Positions 8,831 to 17,639 of a stretch of DNA of 26,227 bases are shown piece by piece (the first letter of the stretch is position 1; every line of letters begins with the position of its first letter). Position numbers and translations under genes: made by a program. The stretch is from Larix sibirica (taxonomy: Eukaryota > Streptophyta > Pinopsida > Pinales > Pinaceae), in assembly GCA_004151065.3 (NCBI GenBank), contig NWUY0300072728.1, forward strand, positions 1 through 26,227, given 5' to 3'. The notes below the pieces were generated by a model, which worked only from the letters and a program-made list of their open reading frames with translations, ran no database searches and was not told where the DNA came from.

Positions 8831-9262
8831 ATTTGTGAAATCAAATACATTTTTTATTGACCATTTACTTGATGTTATGATTCACCCTTTAGTAAAGGTA
8901 AATAAATCATCATTAATTATATTAGATAAATTAATTTAGTTATTTCAACAACTTGTTAATCAAAAGTTCCAATGTGAATCCTTAATAAAATTTCTCAAAA
9001 GACCATTAATGATGTTATCTTTGTTTTAATATTATTTAGATTAAGTTTTTCTTATAGGAATATACTGACCATTGGTTAGTAAAACTTTATTGACTTACAA
9101 CAATAATTTGTTTTTTTACATAAAGTGTTCCAAAGTTTTGTAAAAATTAATTATTAAACATAATATTGTGAAAAATAAAAAATAAATACTGCAATTTTTA
9201 AAATACAATATTCATTTTTTTTAATTGATGCAAGACACTTTTGATGGGACATAAATCCCTTC
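8831..9262. other. AT-rich non-coding DNA
   Basis: No reading frame or recognisable structure. This is the 3' flank of the Penelope-like element. I found no second copy of element sequence here that would mark a pseudo-LTR, and no clear poly-A tail or target-site duplication. Confidence 0.6.
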
Positions 9263-9426
9263 ATAATTGTTTTTAATTACTAAAAATTATAAATAAATAA
9301 AATTGATTTATAAAACTAAATTATGTAAAAATGCCACATGCTACATGATTGTTTTTAATTAATAGAAATTATAAATAAATGAAATTGATTTATAAAACTA
9401 AATTATGTAAAAATGCCACATGCTAC
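9263..9426. repeat. 82-bp tandem duplication
   Basis: Units 9263-9344 and 9345-9426 are nearly identical (four differences by eye). Both contain TTTATAAAACTAAATTATG and end in GCCACATGCTAC. The repeat ends right where the F-box fragment's reading frame ends on the other strand. Confidence 0.93.
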
Positions 9427-9623
9427 CTATAACTTGAATAGTTTAATGAATGCATGAGGTTGATCGCATTCCTAGTGAAGGCATCCATGTCGTACCGATT
9501 CTTGTAGACCAGAGAGACCGAGACGTAGTCTCTCGAGTCCTGCAGCTTACCCATGACGAGCTCCAGGGCCTCGTCTGATATGCATCCATAGCCCACTTGC
9601 TTCATGGCCATTACATTTAACAC
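9423..9623 (-). pseudogene. F-box gene fragment, COI1-like N-terminus
   Basis: The minus frame (66 codons, first ATG at 9623, a better start at the ATG ending at 9608) reads SDEALELVMGKLQDSRDYVS, VSLVYKNRYDMDAFTR. This matches the F-box start of COI1-type jasmonate receptors (VxExVMxxIxDPxDRxxxSLVCxxWxxIDxxTR). TIR1 and other F-box/LRR proteins are less similar because they lack the D-x-x-TR ending. The conserved Cys of SLVC is Tyr and the conserved Trp is Arg. Similarity stops right after TR, and the frame ends 15 codons later beside an 82-bp repeat. The full protein is about 600 residues, so over 90% is missing, including all leucine-rich repeats. Base composition is richer in G+C than the flanks, as expected for a host exon. 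It is a gene fragment, or less likely a first exon. Confidence 0.6.
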
Positions 9624-9670
9624 AGAGAGACGATATACCCAATACGCATATATTCACATTGACTTCAAGA

Positions 9671-9677
9671 TTATATA
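9671..9677 (-). promoter_or_regulatory. TATA-like box upstream of the F-box fragment
   Basis: On the minus strand TATATAA occurs about 50-65 bases before the candidate ATG codons of the F-box fragment. The spacing suits a core promoter with a short leader. If real, the fragment was copied as genomic DNA with its promoter rather than as processed mRNA. AT-rich surroundings make chance occurrence likely too. Confidence 0.35.
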
Positions 9678-9679
9678 TG

Positions 9680-10125
9680 CAAGTTGGAAATCCGTCAAAG
9701 GACAACAGTGGTTCTGGTCGGTCCCCGAGCTAGCTTGACGGAGCATACCTTCCCAAGAAATCAATGAGCATAGCAGTAACACTTGCCTACCTAGGCTTAC
9801 CTGACCAGAATTTTCTATATATAATTTACGAGGTTCACGTCTCTTTATTTATAAGCAAGCGAAAACTTAGAAAAGCGAGGCCAAAACATAAACAAGCAAC
9901 ATCAAACGAAAAAGCGTCCTATGGGAAGATTAATGAAATCGGTGAACTACTTTGCTTCCAATCATACAACAATTATGCAAAAGAGAACAAATTCAATTTT
10001 TGAAAGATTGATGAGCCATGTACCTGTATCTAGCTATGGAAGAAGAGATCTATGCTCGGTTGCAAATATCATATGTAATATATAGCTAGTACAGAAAATT
10101 TATATCATCTCGGTAAGAAAGTATA
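9680..10125. other. Non-coding DNA between F-box fragment and LINE
   Basis: This would include the 5' flank of the F-box fragment. The 79-codon + frame at 9764-10003 has a hydrophobic start and a Lys-rich end, but no resemblance to a family I know. I do not call it a gene. Confidence 0.5.
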
Positions 10126-10169
10126 TGTGAGGTTGTTAGAAGACAGTGTAATAGCTCCGTTGTTATACT

Positions 10170-10691
10170 ATCCAACGCAAGCTTGTGGAGCGAGGTCATA
10201 AGAGAAAAATACCTCAATCGACTATCAGTAACGGAATGGATTAGATCTCCTTTTAAGAGGGTTGTAAGAGTGTCAAAATTTTTGGAGTGGCCTTATCAAT
10301 TCTTTCCATGTATTGGGGGAATGGATTTCTTGGACGCCGGGGAATGACAGTAGCATTAGGTTGGGGGAAGATGCATTCATGGGATATGATGGGGATTATC
10401 AATTTTCGCGGGAGATTGTAGCTCATCTAAGATCTAGAGGATTTTGTTTTATTGATCAAGTGAAAGTGGCTGAGGTTGGTCAGATGGGATCTCACTCACT
10501 CTTGGATGAAGGAGGACATCCTGGGAATTCAAGGTTACTGTGTTGATGAATGGGGCAGGTACATATGGGTTCTTCAAAGAGTGGATATTCATCTCATTGA
10601 TGAAGATGATGTCCTCGTTTGGACTTGGAATGTTATAAATGGGGTAGTGAGCGCCAATATTGCATATGAAGCTCTTATTTATTCTTCTTAG
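10170..10691 (+). pseudogene. LINE ORF2, post-RT region
   Basis: The segment starts LWSEVIREKYLNRL, TEWIRSPFKRVVRVSKFLEW. After a frameshift near 10310 it reads GEWISWTPGNDSSIRLGEDAF and FSREIVAHLRSRGFCFIDQV. After a second shift near 10480 it reads DEWGRYIWVLQRVDIHLIDE and DVLVWTWNVINGVVSANIAY. This corresponds to the stretch between the RT and zf-RVT of plant LINEs (LWxxVLRxKY..., W.IGNG..I.iG.D.W, D.lvW). It ends at a TAG, 10689-10691, read through by the next segment in the same frame. Confidence 0.82.
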
Positions 10692-11150
10692 ATTTTGGAA
10701 TGTAAGTGGTGGAATTCTCTTTTATGGAAATGGCATATTCCACTAAGGATCAAACTCTTATGGTGGATGACCGTCAAGAAGAGAATCCTAACTTGGGATA
10801 ATAGGTCGAAAAGAGGGGTGCATGGCCCAAGCTATTGTATATTATGCAAATTTGAAGTTGGGTCTTTAGATCATTTATTGATCCATTATGCTTTCACCAA
10901 GGAGGTCTGGTCTCGGGTTCAAATAGAATTTAATTTTGGTCATAATTGGAATCATCCTTCGTGGAATGATTATTTCCAGGATTGGGTACATAAGGCATAT
11001 TGTTGGAAAGAGCTATCGATTTATGTTTGTTGGGAGGTTTGGAAGCAGCAAAATGGGTCTCTATTTGAAGACAAGCACAAGTATTTGAGAGAGGTAAGCA
11101 TTTGGGTTATTGATGATTATAAGGAAATTCATGAAGGTAATCCTGAATGT
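10692..11150 (+). pseudogene. LINE ORF2, zf-RVT segment
   Basis: The frame is continuous with the preceding segment after its stop. It reads WNSLLWKWHIPLRIKLLWWM, then TWDNRSKRGVHGPSYCILCK, SLDHLLIHYAFTKEVW. This is the zf-RVT pattern (W..iP.Ki..F.W......T..nL..RG......C..C....E...HLf..C......W). The two cysteines of C-x-x-C and the His are present. The last ligand, normally Cys, is Tyr (IHYAF). The tail YVCWEVWKQQNGSLFED follows the usual W..W..RN..iF. Confidence 0.85.
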
Positions 11151-11179
11151 AAATATTTTGCTGATCTAGTAAGAAGAAG

Positions 11180-11709
11180 GGAAAGGATCCCTATATTTGA
11201 TCCCAATCGGCCTGTAGGGTATTTTGATTGTGCAACACAGGAAAACAAATCGAAGTGTGGGGCAGGGGTATATCTAGTGTTAGATGTGTATTTTGCTTTC
11301 AAGTTGAAGTTTAATCTTGGGAAAGGTACCAACACTAGAGGAGAGTTTGTCATTGTGGGGTTTGATGCACTTTGCTTGTCTTCTTCATTTAACTCATCTT
11401 CGGGTCACAGGAGATTCACAGGCAACTATTAGTTGGGAGAAAGGGGAAAATCATCTACAGGGGGTCTCGCTAGATGGTTGGACTTAGAAAATATGATGTT
11501 TACAGATAAAAATTTTGGAGATCTCCTTTCTCCACATTTATAGAGAATATAATGCCACGACGAATGTATTGTCGAAACAATCTTTGGTGCTCATGGAGGG
11601 TTCATTTTTTTTGGAATTGCTGGAAAATTTAGAGGTTATATATGAGGGAATGTTGCCTCTATACTACCTGAACAATGGGATCGGTCCTATGGAAAAAAGT
11701 TATAACTAG
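11180..11709 (+). pseudogene. LINE RNase H domain
   Basis: The frame reads VGYFDCATQENKSKCGAGVY, with the first catalytic Asp in YFD, then FKLKFNLGKGTNTRGEFVIV with the catalytic Glu in RGE, then an ALCLSS helix. After a frameshift near 11380 it continues RVTGDSQATISW, with the third catalytic Asp in GDS, and FLHIYREYNATTNVLSKQSL, the region of the last Asp, which is Asn here (normally AD.LSK). This is the plant LINE type RNase H that degrades RNA in RNA-DNA hybrids. The gene fragment is broken and inactive. Confidence 0.85.
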
Positions 11710-11966
11710 TTTTTGGCATAATTTGAGGTAGCAAGTAATGATTTTGTTCTTTGTCCAAAGGAAGAAGTGGACTATGGATAGTTGTTTTTTTCCCTCCCCA
11801 TTTTTCATGGGTTGTTTGTTGCGTGTTTGGAGTTTTTGTTCAATTATAAAAGTGTTGGGAACATTGGATAGTAGAGGTTTGTCTTTAGACACCTTTCTAT
11901 AAAAGATTTGTAAAGTGATCTTATACTTAATGCAAGTATAGTATATTTGTTTCCTACTTAAAAAAG
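11710..11966 (+). other. LINE 3' UTR and A-rich end
   Basis: The stretch is T/G-rich untranslated sequence after the RNase H stop. It ends with a phrase resembling plant LINE tails (CTTATACTTAATGCAAGTAT) and a six-A tract at about 11961-11966. The minus-strand 106-codon frame over 11659-11979 is a shadow. Confidence 0.55.
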
Positions 11967-12960
11967 GGGGTGTATTCAAGTTATATTAATATTATTATTA
12001 TATTGCTTAATGTTATTGTTTACCCACATTTACACATTGTTGTAATGTTATTGTTTTCCCACATTCACATATCAAACAACAATAGAAACTCAACTCAACC
12101 AACTGACTCTTTAGCGCATTTACAATAACAGACTTTCAAACTCGCCTATCTAAAATTCCCACTAACAATTTCACTTCTACATACACGTTTTGCTTTAGCT
12201 TTCAATATATCTAAACATTGTTGACCCTTCTCTTTTCATATATTTGTACCATCACATACTTTCATGGATATCTTTGTGGATCTAATGAAGCAACAAGGTC
12301 AATACTTATGGTAATGATAAAAAATTATTTATTTACAATGAAATCACATCCTCTTCCTTTATCTATATGCAAGTAGCTACATAATATGGGATCATAATTC
12401 TAAAAATTCGACGATTTTTCCCATCCGGTAAGTTTTTAATGAAATTTGGTGATTTTTTAAAATAAATATGAATTTTGTGTTGTTCAAATGGTGCTTCTTA
12501 ATGCATTAATGGATTCCGTGCCCTCAAATACCCCAGAGCACCCAAATTATGCAAGTTTAAACATAGTTATTTGAGATTGACCCACTTGTAACAAATTGAT
12601 GGTTGTATCTCGCCGTCTTGAATTAATAAAAATATGATTGCTTCAAGCATGGTTACTAAGTTCGAATTCGAAGGCTTGTAGAGCATTGTTAAAGCATAAA
12701 TCTCTTATAGGATATTATTAGTCCTTTCCAAGAAGCATGGACTATAAAAATCGCTAAGCAGAAATTGTTTTAGTTGTGCACAGTTTTTAAGACTGTTTAA
12801 CCAAAGTTTTGCTTCCCATTCTATTCTGGCCAATGAATGATTTGAAGGCCTTATTTGGCCTTTTCTCGAGGTGATCATAAGGTTGCATTGTAAAAGACTT
12901 TGGTTAAAAGGATTTCATGTCCACACTGAGTTTATCACACTCTCTCGATGCAGTCAAAAA
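11967..12960. other. AT-rich non-coding DNA with a 35-bp tandem duplication
   Basis: No coding region is seen. A two-copy tandem duplication with 35-base period (TAATGTTATTGTTT-CCCACATT) lies at 12008-12073. A TATA-like TATAAAAA occurs at 12743-12750, too far from the motif cluster at 12965 to assign to a gene. Confidence 0.55.
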
Positions 12961-12964
12961 TCTC

Positions 12965-13004
12965 CATGCATGGAGACACGTGGGAGACATCCATCCTGCA
13001 TGCA
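12965..13004. promoter_or_regulatory. RY / G-box / RY motif cluster
   Basis: CATGCATG at 12965-12972, CACGTG at 12977-12982 and TGCATGCA at 12997-13004 lie within 40 bases. All three are palindromes. RY motifs (CATGCA) are bound by B3 factors of the ABI3/FUS3/LEC2 group, and G-box/ABRE cores by bZIP or bHLH factors. The combination is typical of seed and abscisic-acid promoters. CT-rich leader-like DNA follows (13010-13100). No clear gene is attached, so function is unproven. Confidence 0.45.
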
Positions 13005-13216
13005 AATGTGATTCATTCTCTCTTTCACTTGGCCACCTACAACTCAATTTCACCCGCACTAACTCCCAGTTCTCATTCCCTCCTACCAGACCACAACTGC
13101 AATCCAATTCAATCCAAAGGTTTACCATAGTTAGCCTCTATAGCCCGAAAATTTTCAGTCTATACAGCGAGCATACAGCGGGATTCTTTGTGATGTAGGC
13201 ATTTTGGGCATTTCAG

Positions 13217-13564
13217 ATGGTTGATCAGTCTCCTGGAGTGATGCAGAAAATTTATGCACACACCCAATTCAACTCATATCTTGTGTTTCATCACGTTGTT
13301 CGTTTATGGTTCAGGTTCAATTTTGCTGCTTTCGACGGGTGCCAAATTAACCCATCGCACCCCTTATCAAATGCCTTGTCTATGTCCTCATACTCTGATT
13401 GGAGATTTTTATTACTCGGTCCGTCCATCGCTTTAGAGGACTACGAGTGTTGCAGTAGAGGTTTTAGATGTGGTATTCCAACAACGTTTGGTGGCTTATT
13501 GGTGGTCATAGGTAGTGCTCTTCAAATTAAGTACTATTTTTTTAAACAGCAAATGTATACTTAA
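13217..13564 (+). other. Candidate coding remnant downstream of the RY/G-box cluster, unidentified
   Basis: Two overlapping frames are open: 13217-13564 (115 codons) and 13254-13436 (60 codons). The second begins MHTPNSTH and has a 20-residue hydrophobic stretch (ILCFITLFVYGSGSILLLST) like a signal peptide or membrane anchor, then THRTPYQMPCLCPH. I do not recognise either product. Composition is less AT-rich than the flanks, so this may be a remnant of a host gene exon. It could also be a chance open frame. Confidence 0.3.
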
Positions 13565-13933
13565 CCTCTCAGCTATTTACGACGTGTCATATCTTTAAAC
13601 TTTGCAGGTTTCCAAGCTCATTGACTTGTCGTCTTATTCCTATGTTTGTCTTCAAACTTTGCTCATTTCCAAGATGGGTTCGTGGTTCAGGATTTTGTAA
13701 TTTAGTAGGATTTTTAGGTTTCCTTTTGAAATTAAATTACTGTTTTTTAAAATTTGATTGATGTTGTATTTGGTACAGTAAACATATTGATTGATGTTGT
13801 ATTTGGGTACAGTAAACATATTGATTTTGGACATGTAGTAGCATTTTTTGTTTTACGATATTATTATTGTTTTCTTTTTAAGATTCATAATACTTACAAA
13901 GTAATCAAACCATAATCTTTTAGGTTGATTCTT
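13565..13933. other. AT-rich non-coding DNA with a 33-bp tandem duplication
   Basis: No gene is seen. Two adjacent units of 33-34 bases (GATTGATGTTGTATTTGG and onward) occupy 13756-13822 and differ by one inserted G. The 60-codon minus frame there is an artefact of this repeat. Confidence 0.65.
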
Positions 13934-14745
13934 GCACAACCTCTCTTCAATGTTTCATTGAAACTGAATTAATCATATCACTTATTTTGTCCAGACCCGC
14001 TGAAATCTCATTCTAAGATTTTTGAGGCTCAATATTTCCTTTCATATTTTATATATTGCAATGTTGCACATCACAATAATAATTAATCACCTTAAATAAA
14101 AATGAATTACCTTGAAATTATATTAATCTTTCAAATTATATTAATCTTTCTTTTAATAGAAACTCCAATGGAAACAACATTAGGAAACAAGATATGGCGG
14201 TCGTCTGGTTCTTCAGTGGGTTAAAATTATCCTACAATGTGCACCATTTAATAGATGGCTCCTCGGTATTTACTTGGCTAGAAGAGGGATCGTCTCATGT
14301 CCTTTATATTGAGAGCTCCCAATTCTGGATCCATATCTAATTTATCGAGTTGACTACTGAGCCTTAGCACCTTAACACCAGTTTATCCAATAAAAAACTA
14401 GATATCAGATGTTTCAGTTCCAAACAATCCATCCGTACAAATGTAAGTTATGTTAGTTAGCAGCATCTAAGCCAGCTCCAACAACCACACGCAGCTGTCT
14501 CCAAGAGAAGAATGAGCGATTAATGGAGCTTATGAATGGTTAAGCCCCTGGAAAAAGCTCAGAGCTTATCAATCTCCCAATCAAATTGTAGACTGTGAAG
14601 TCCAATCAACCGCAGGCTTTGCAACATAATACACCCAAGTGCTTATTTCTATCTCTATTCTGTGACGTATTCAAGTTGTTTATGTATTTTTAACTTTTGA
14701 CAATTAAATAATATTATAGTAATGGAATTCTTAACCTTTGACGTG
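13934..14745. repeat. Unidentified ~0.8-kb repeat, copy 1
   Basis: This is the first of two direct copies that begin GCACAACCTCTCTTCAATG and end around CTTTGAC. The second is at 16233-17056. Similarity is high throughout, with scattered substitutions and small insertions. The flanks of the two copies do not match, so the limits are sharp. The ends are not TG...CA and there is no primer-binding site after this copy or clear polypurine tract before the other, so I do not call them LTRs. No known domain is present. A 48-codon frame (14194-14340) is shared with copy 2. Confidence 0.9.
14194..14340 (+). other. Small open frame shared by both ~0.8-kb repeats (copy 1)
   Basis: This 48-codon frame reads MAVVWFFSGLKLSYNVHHLI, DGSSVFTWLEEGSSHVLYIE and ends QFWIHI. 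It shares 44 aligned residues with the frame in copy 2. Most nucleotide differences between the copies change an amino acid, as expected without selection. No family is recognised. Confidence 0.25.
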
Positions 14746-14880
14746 ATTATTATTTTTTAGCCAGCAATTTCCTAAAATGGGAATCTATCGCTATATTTTT
14801 CTTAACATTTCATTTGATTATTTATTTTAACCAGCAATTTCCTAAAATGGTAATCCATCGTTATGTTTTTTCTTAACATT
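14728..14880. repeat. 70-71-bp tandem duplication at the edge of repeat copy 1
   Basis: Just over two units with diverged sequence. Each contains CCAGCAATTTCCTAAAATGG (14761 and 14831) and TTCTTAAC (14728, 14799, 14870). It begins inside the end of the 0.8-kb repeat and runs past it, so it arose in or after the formation of copy 1. Confidence 0.85.
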
Positions 14881-14937
14881 GAAAAATCCATGCGTCCTAA
14901 TGTTTGAATCTTCCAAGTCATGAATTTATTATTTTAA

Positions 14938-15079
14938 TATGTTATTTATTGTGTTAAATATATTTGTACCTTGGTCTGGCCCGTTTTATATGTTATTTTA
15001 AATATATTTGTTCTTTGGTTTAGTTTTATATGTTATTTATTATGTTAAATATATTTGTATCTTGGTCTGGGTAGTTTTG
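14938..15079. repeat. Three-copy tandem repeat (51/40/51 bp)
   Basis: Units 14938-14988, 14989-15028 and 15029-15079 each start TATGTTATTTA and contain TTAAATATATTTGT followed by CTTGGTCTGG or a variant. The middle unit lacks 11 bases. Confidence 0.85.
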
Positions 15080-16232
15080 AGCTACCATGAGTCATTCGGG
15101 AAAGGTTCCAATTGATACAGCTCAAGATCCTTCTCAAGCTAATGAAGGAAAGATATGTATATCCATAAACACTGGATTGAAATCCACTTCATTACTTCAT
15201 TATTGCTCATGCATTGCAAAACTTAGGTTATTGTTAATGCATTGCAAAACTTACAAGTGACAGTAAATGGAGATAGGTTGATTTTAAAACAGGTGAACGC
15301 CTTCTTAACATGACTGGATATTATGTTAAAAATGGTGGTACCACTATAATGAAGTCTGTGACGTTTCATACCGCTACCCATTAGGGAAAGGAGGAAGAGA
15401 AATCGTACGGCCAATTCGGGAAAGAAGAAGGAACTAAATTTGAGACGGAAAGCAAGGGAGAAATTGTGGACATTTTTGGGACTTGTAACTCAAATTAAAT
15501 CGAGTCTATCGGCTTCTTAATTAAAAAAAAAAATAACACAAGTCTGCTATATGCCATTTAAAATTTATGGAGTTAGAATATCGCGACTGGACCTCAGACT
15601 TGATAGGTTATTCTAAATAAGAATAATTCCATACATTTCAATTTATGCTAATTAATATTAACTATGTTTGAATGTATCACTATATTTTATGCTATTTAAA
15701 TGTTTGCATGTGTGTTTTAATAACAGTTATGCACGAATGCATTGTTATTAATGCACTTTATGTTTTGGATGTGTGATTTAGATTATGGTTGAGCACGATT
15801 GCTGTGTTAAATTATTTAATTTTATGTGCGTGTTGTATATTATAAAATTTACAAATTTATTCATTTTAAAATGTCTTATCTTTAAATTTATAGAAATATA
15901 AGATTTAATGATACGAATATTATTAATTTGATAATCGTATTTCATGTTTCAGTGGTTATTTGTATTTTATATGTTTGAGATTATGGTTTTAGAATATATT
16001 TATAATTTTTTTTAATTAAATAACAATTTCTTAATTGTCTTGGAAGTTCATCATGTGTTTTACTCATCTTAAATCATCTTTTATTGAATCATGTGTTGCT
16101 AATCTCAAATCTTTTGTTGGATTTATTGCAAGTTGCATACACAGGTGAGTAGCTCAATTCAAAGATGATATTTGAAGATCTAGGAAAGGGTATTGTTACC
16201 ACTCGAAAAAGGAACATACAACAAGTATACTA
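15080..16232. other. Spacer between the two ~0.8-kb repeats, no recognised gene
   Basis: No domain is recognised on either strand. A duplicated 17-mer (ATGCATTGCAAAACTTA) occurs at about 15209 and 15237. The stretch after 15640 is AT-rich. If the flanking repeats were LTRs this would be a non-coding internal region, but primer-binding and polypurine signals are missing. Confidence 0.5.
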
Positions 16233-17056
16233 GCACAACCTCTCTTCAATGTTTCATTGAAACTGAATTAATCATATCACTTATTTTGTCCAAACCCACT
16301 AAAATCTCATTCTAAGATTTTTGAGGCTCAATATTTCTTTTCATATTTTATATATTGCAATGTTGCACATCACAATAATAATTAATCACCTTAAATAATA
16401 ATGAATCACCTTGAAATTATATTTATCTTTCTTTTATTGCAAACTCCAATGGAAACAACGTTAGGAAACAAGATATGGTAGATGCATTTAGCGTCTTATT
16501 AAGATGGTTCTTCAGTGGGTTAAAATTATCCTGTAGTGTGCACCCTTTAATGGATGGCTCATCGGTCTTTACTTGGATGGAAGAAGGCTCGTCTCGTGTC
16601 CTTTATATTGAGAGCTCCCAATTTTGGATCCATGTCTAATTTATCGAGTTGACTATTGAGCCTTAACACCTTAACACCAGTTTATCCAGTAAAAAAACTA
16701 GACAACAAATGTTTCAGTTTCAAACAAGCCATCCGTACAAATGTAAGCTATGTTAGTTAGCAGCATCTAATCCAGCTCCAAAAACCACACTTAGTTGTCT
16801 CCAAGAGCAGAATGATCCATTAATGGAGCTTATGAATGGTTAAGCCCCTGGAAAAAGCTCAGAGCTTATCAATCTCCCAGTCAAATTGTAGACTATGAAG
16901 TCCAATGTGAGTCCAATCAACCACGGGATTTGCAACATAATACACCCAAGTGATTATTTCTATCTCTGTTCCGTGACATATTCAAGTTGTTTATGTATTC
17001 TTAACCTTTGACAATTAAATAATATTATAATAATGGAATTCTTAATCTTTGACTTG
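16233..17056. repeat. Unidentified ~0.8-kb repeat, copy 2
   Basis: This is the second direct copy, about 2.3 kb from copy 1. It differs by base substitutions, an 18-base in-frame insertion near 16478-16500 and an 11-base local duplication (GTCCAATGTGAGTCCAATC) near 16900. After CTTTGAC its flank diverges from copy 1. Confidence 0.9.
16475..16639 (+). other. Small open frame shared by both ~0.8-kb repeats (copy 2)
   Basis: This is a 54-codon frame with the same ending as in copy 1 (VLYIESSQFWIH then V, stop) and six extra residues near the start. See the copy 1 entry. It is probably an accidental open frame. Confidence 0.25.
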
Positions 17057-17570
17057 AAGCTTTGCTTCTATTTCTCTTATTGTTTTAATAAAACATATCA
17101 TTGGGCTCTTGCATCTTTCTCGCATTCTCTCTCTTTCAACTCTCCTATACATTTTAGTTTTTTTTTTGTCCTTTTCATTTAACAATTATTGTTGTGTTTG
17201 ATGTTCCTTTCTGAACAGCACTTTAAGTTACATATGTATATTGAATATTATGTTTTAAACAAATCAAATCATTCTCTTTTCAAGCATTAATGTTTCAAAA
17301 TTATTATGATATGTGAATAATTACAGTTGTAATCTCTTTTTTGTTTTTGTTTCTGTTTATTTTTAGCATTTTGTTTCATTTATTGATCTTGTTAACTATT
17401 TATAGTTTTAGCTGGTTTTTGCAAATTAAAATATAAAAGCACAGAAAAAATCATATATACATAAAATTGAGCAAGAATCCTTGATTCTTAATAACTTAGG
17501 TACTAAGGGCTTATTGCACATCCCAAGAGGCTTAAAACTCAAGGGTTGCATTCTCGCCTATGCTTGCATA
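17057..17570. other. AT-rich non-coding DNA
   Basis: No gene is seen. The stretch holds pyrimidine-rich runs near 17095-17170. The sequence before 17640 should be upstream internal sequence of the gypsy element that follows, but nothing is readable. Confidence 0.5.
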
Positions 17571-17599
17571 GCCTCATGAAAAGTTGAGTTTCATGAGGC
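17571..17599. other. Perfect 11-bp stem inverted repeat
   Basis: GCCTCATGAAA (17571-17581) and TTTCATGAGGC (17589-17599) are perfect inverted copies separated by the 7-base loop AGTTGAG. It lies just upstream of the gypsy protease remnant. No T-run follows that would suggest a terminator. Confidence 0.8.
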
Positions 17600-17639
17600 C
17601 ATTTTGAGATCAAAAAATTCTTCCTTGATTTCCTATTTC

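Larger units (their letters stand above)
10130..11966 (+). mobile_element. 5'-truncated L1-type LINE (ORF2 3' end with RNase H), decayed
   Basis: The segment contains the C-terminal part of plant L1-type ORF2: a post-RT region, a zf-RVT cysteine/histidine segment, and an RNase H domain. A 3' UTR ends in an A-rich tract at about 11960-11966. Endonuclease and RT are absent, consistent with 5' truncation during target-primed reverse transcription. Frameshifts near 10310, 10480 and 11380, and a TAG at 10689-10691, break the frame. I could not identify a target-site duplication. Confidence 0.85.

Noticed and set aside
6600-9260. Hammerhead ribozyme expected near Penelope-like elements.
   Set aside because: I looked for CTGATGA with a downstream GAAA core on the + strand around the element and did not find it. 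The pseudo-LTR may be lost.
11659-11979. 106-codon minus-strand frame.
   Set aside because: It overlaps the LINE 3' UTR and A-rich tail on the other strand, and its Lys/Thr-rich composition is explained by that.
13934-17056. Interpretation of the 0.8-kb repeats as a pair of LTRs of a small non-autonomous retrotransposon.
   Set aside because: Ends are GC...AC rather than TG...CA. No primer-binding site follows copy 1, no convincing polypurine tract precedes copy 2, and the outer flanks show no flush target-site duplication.
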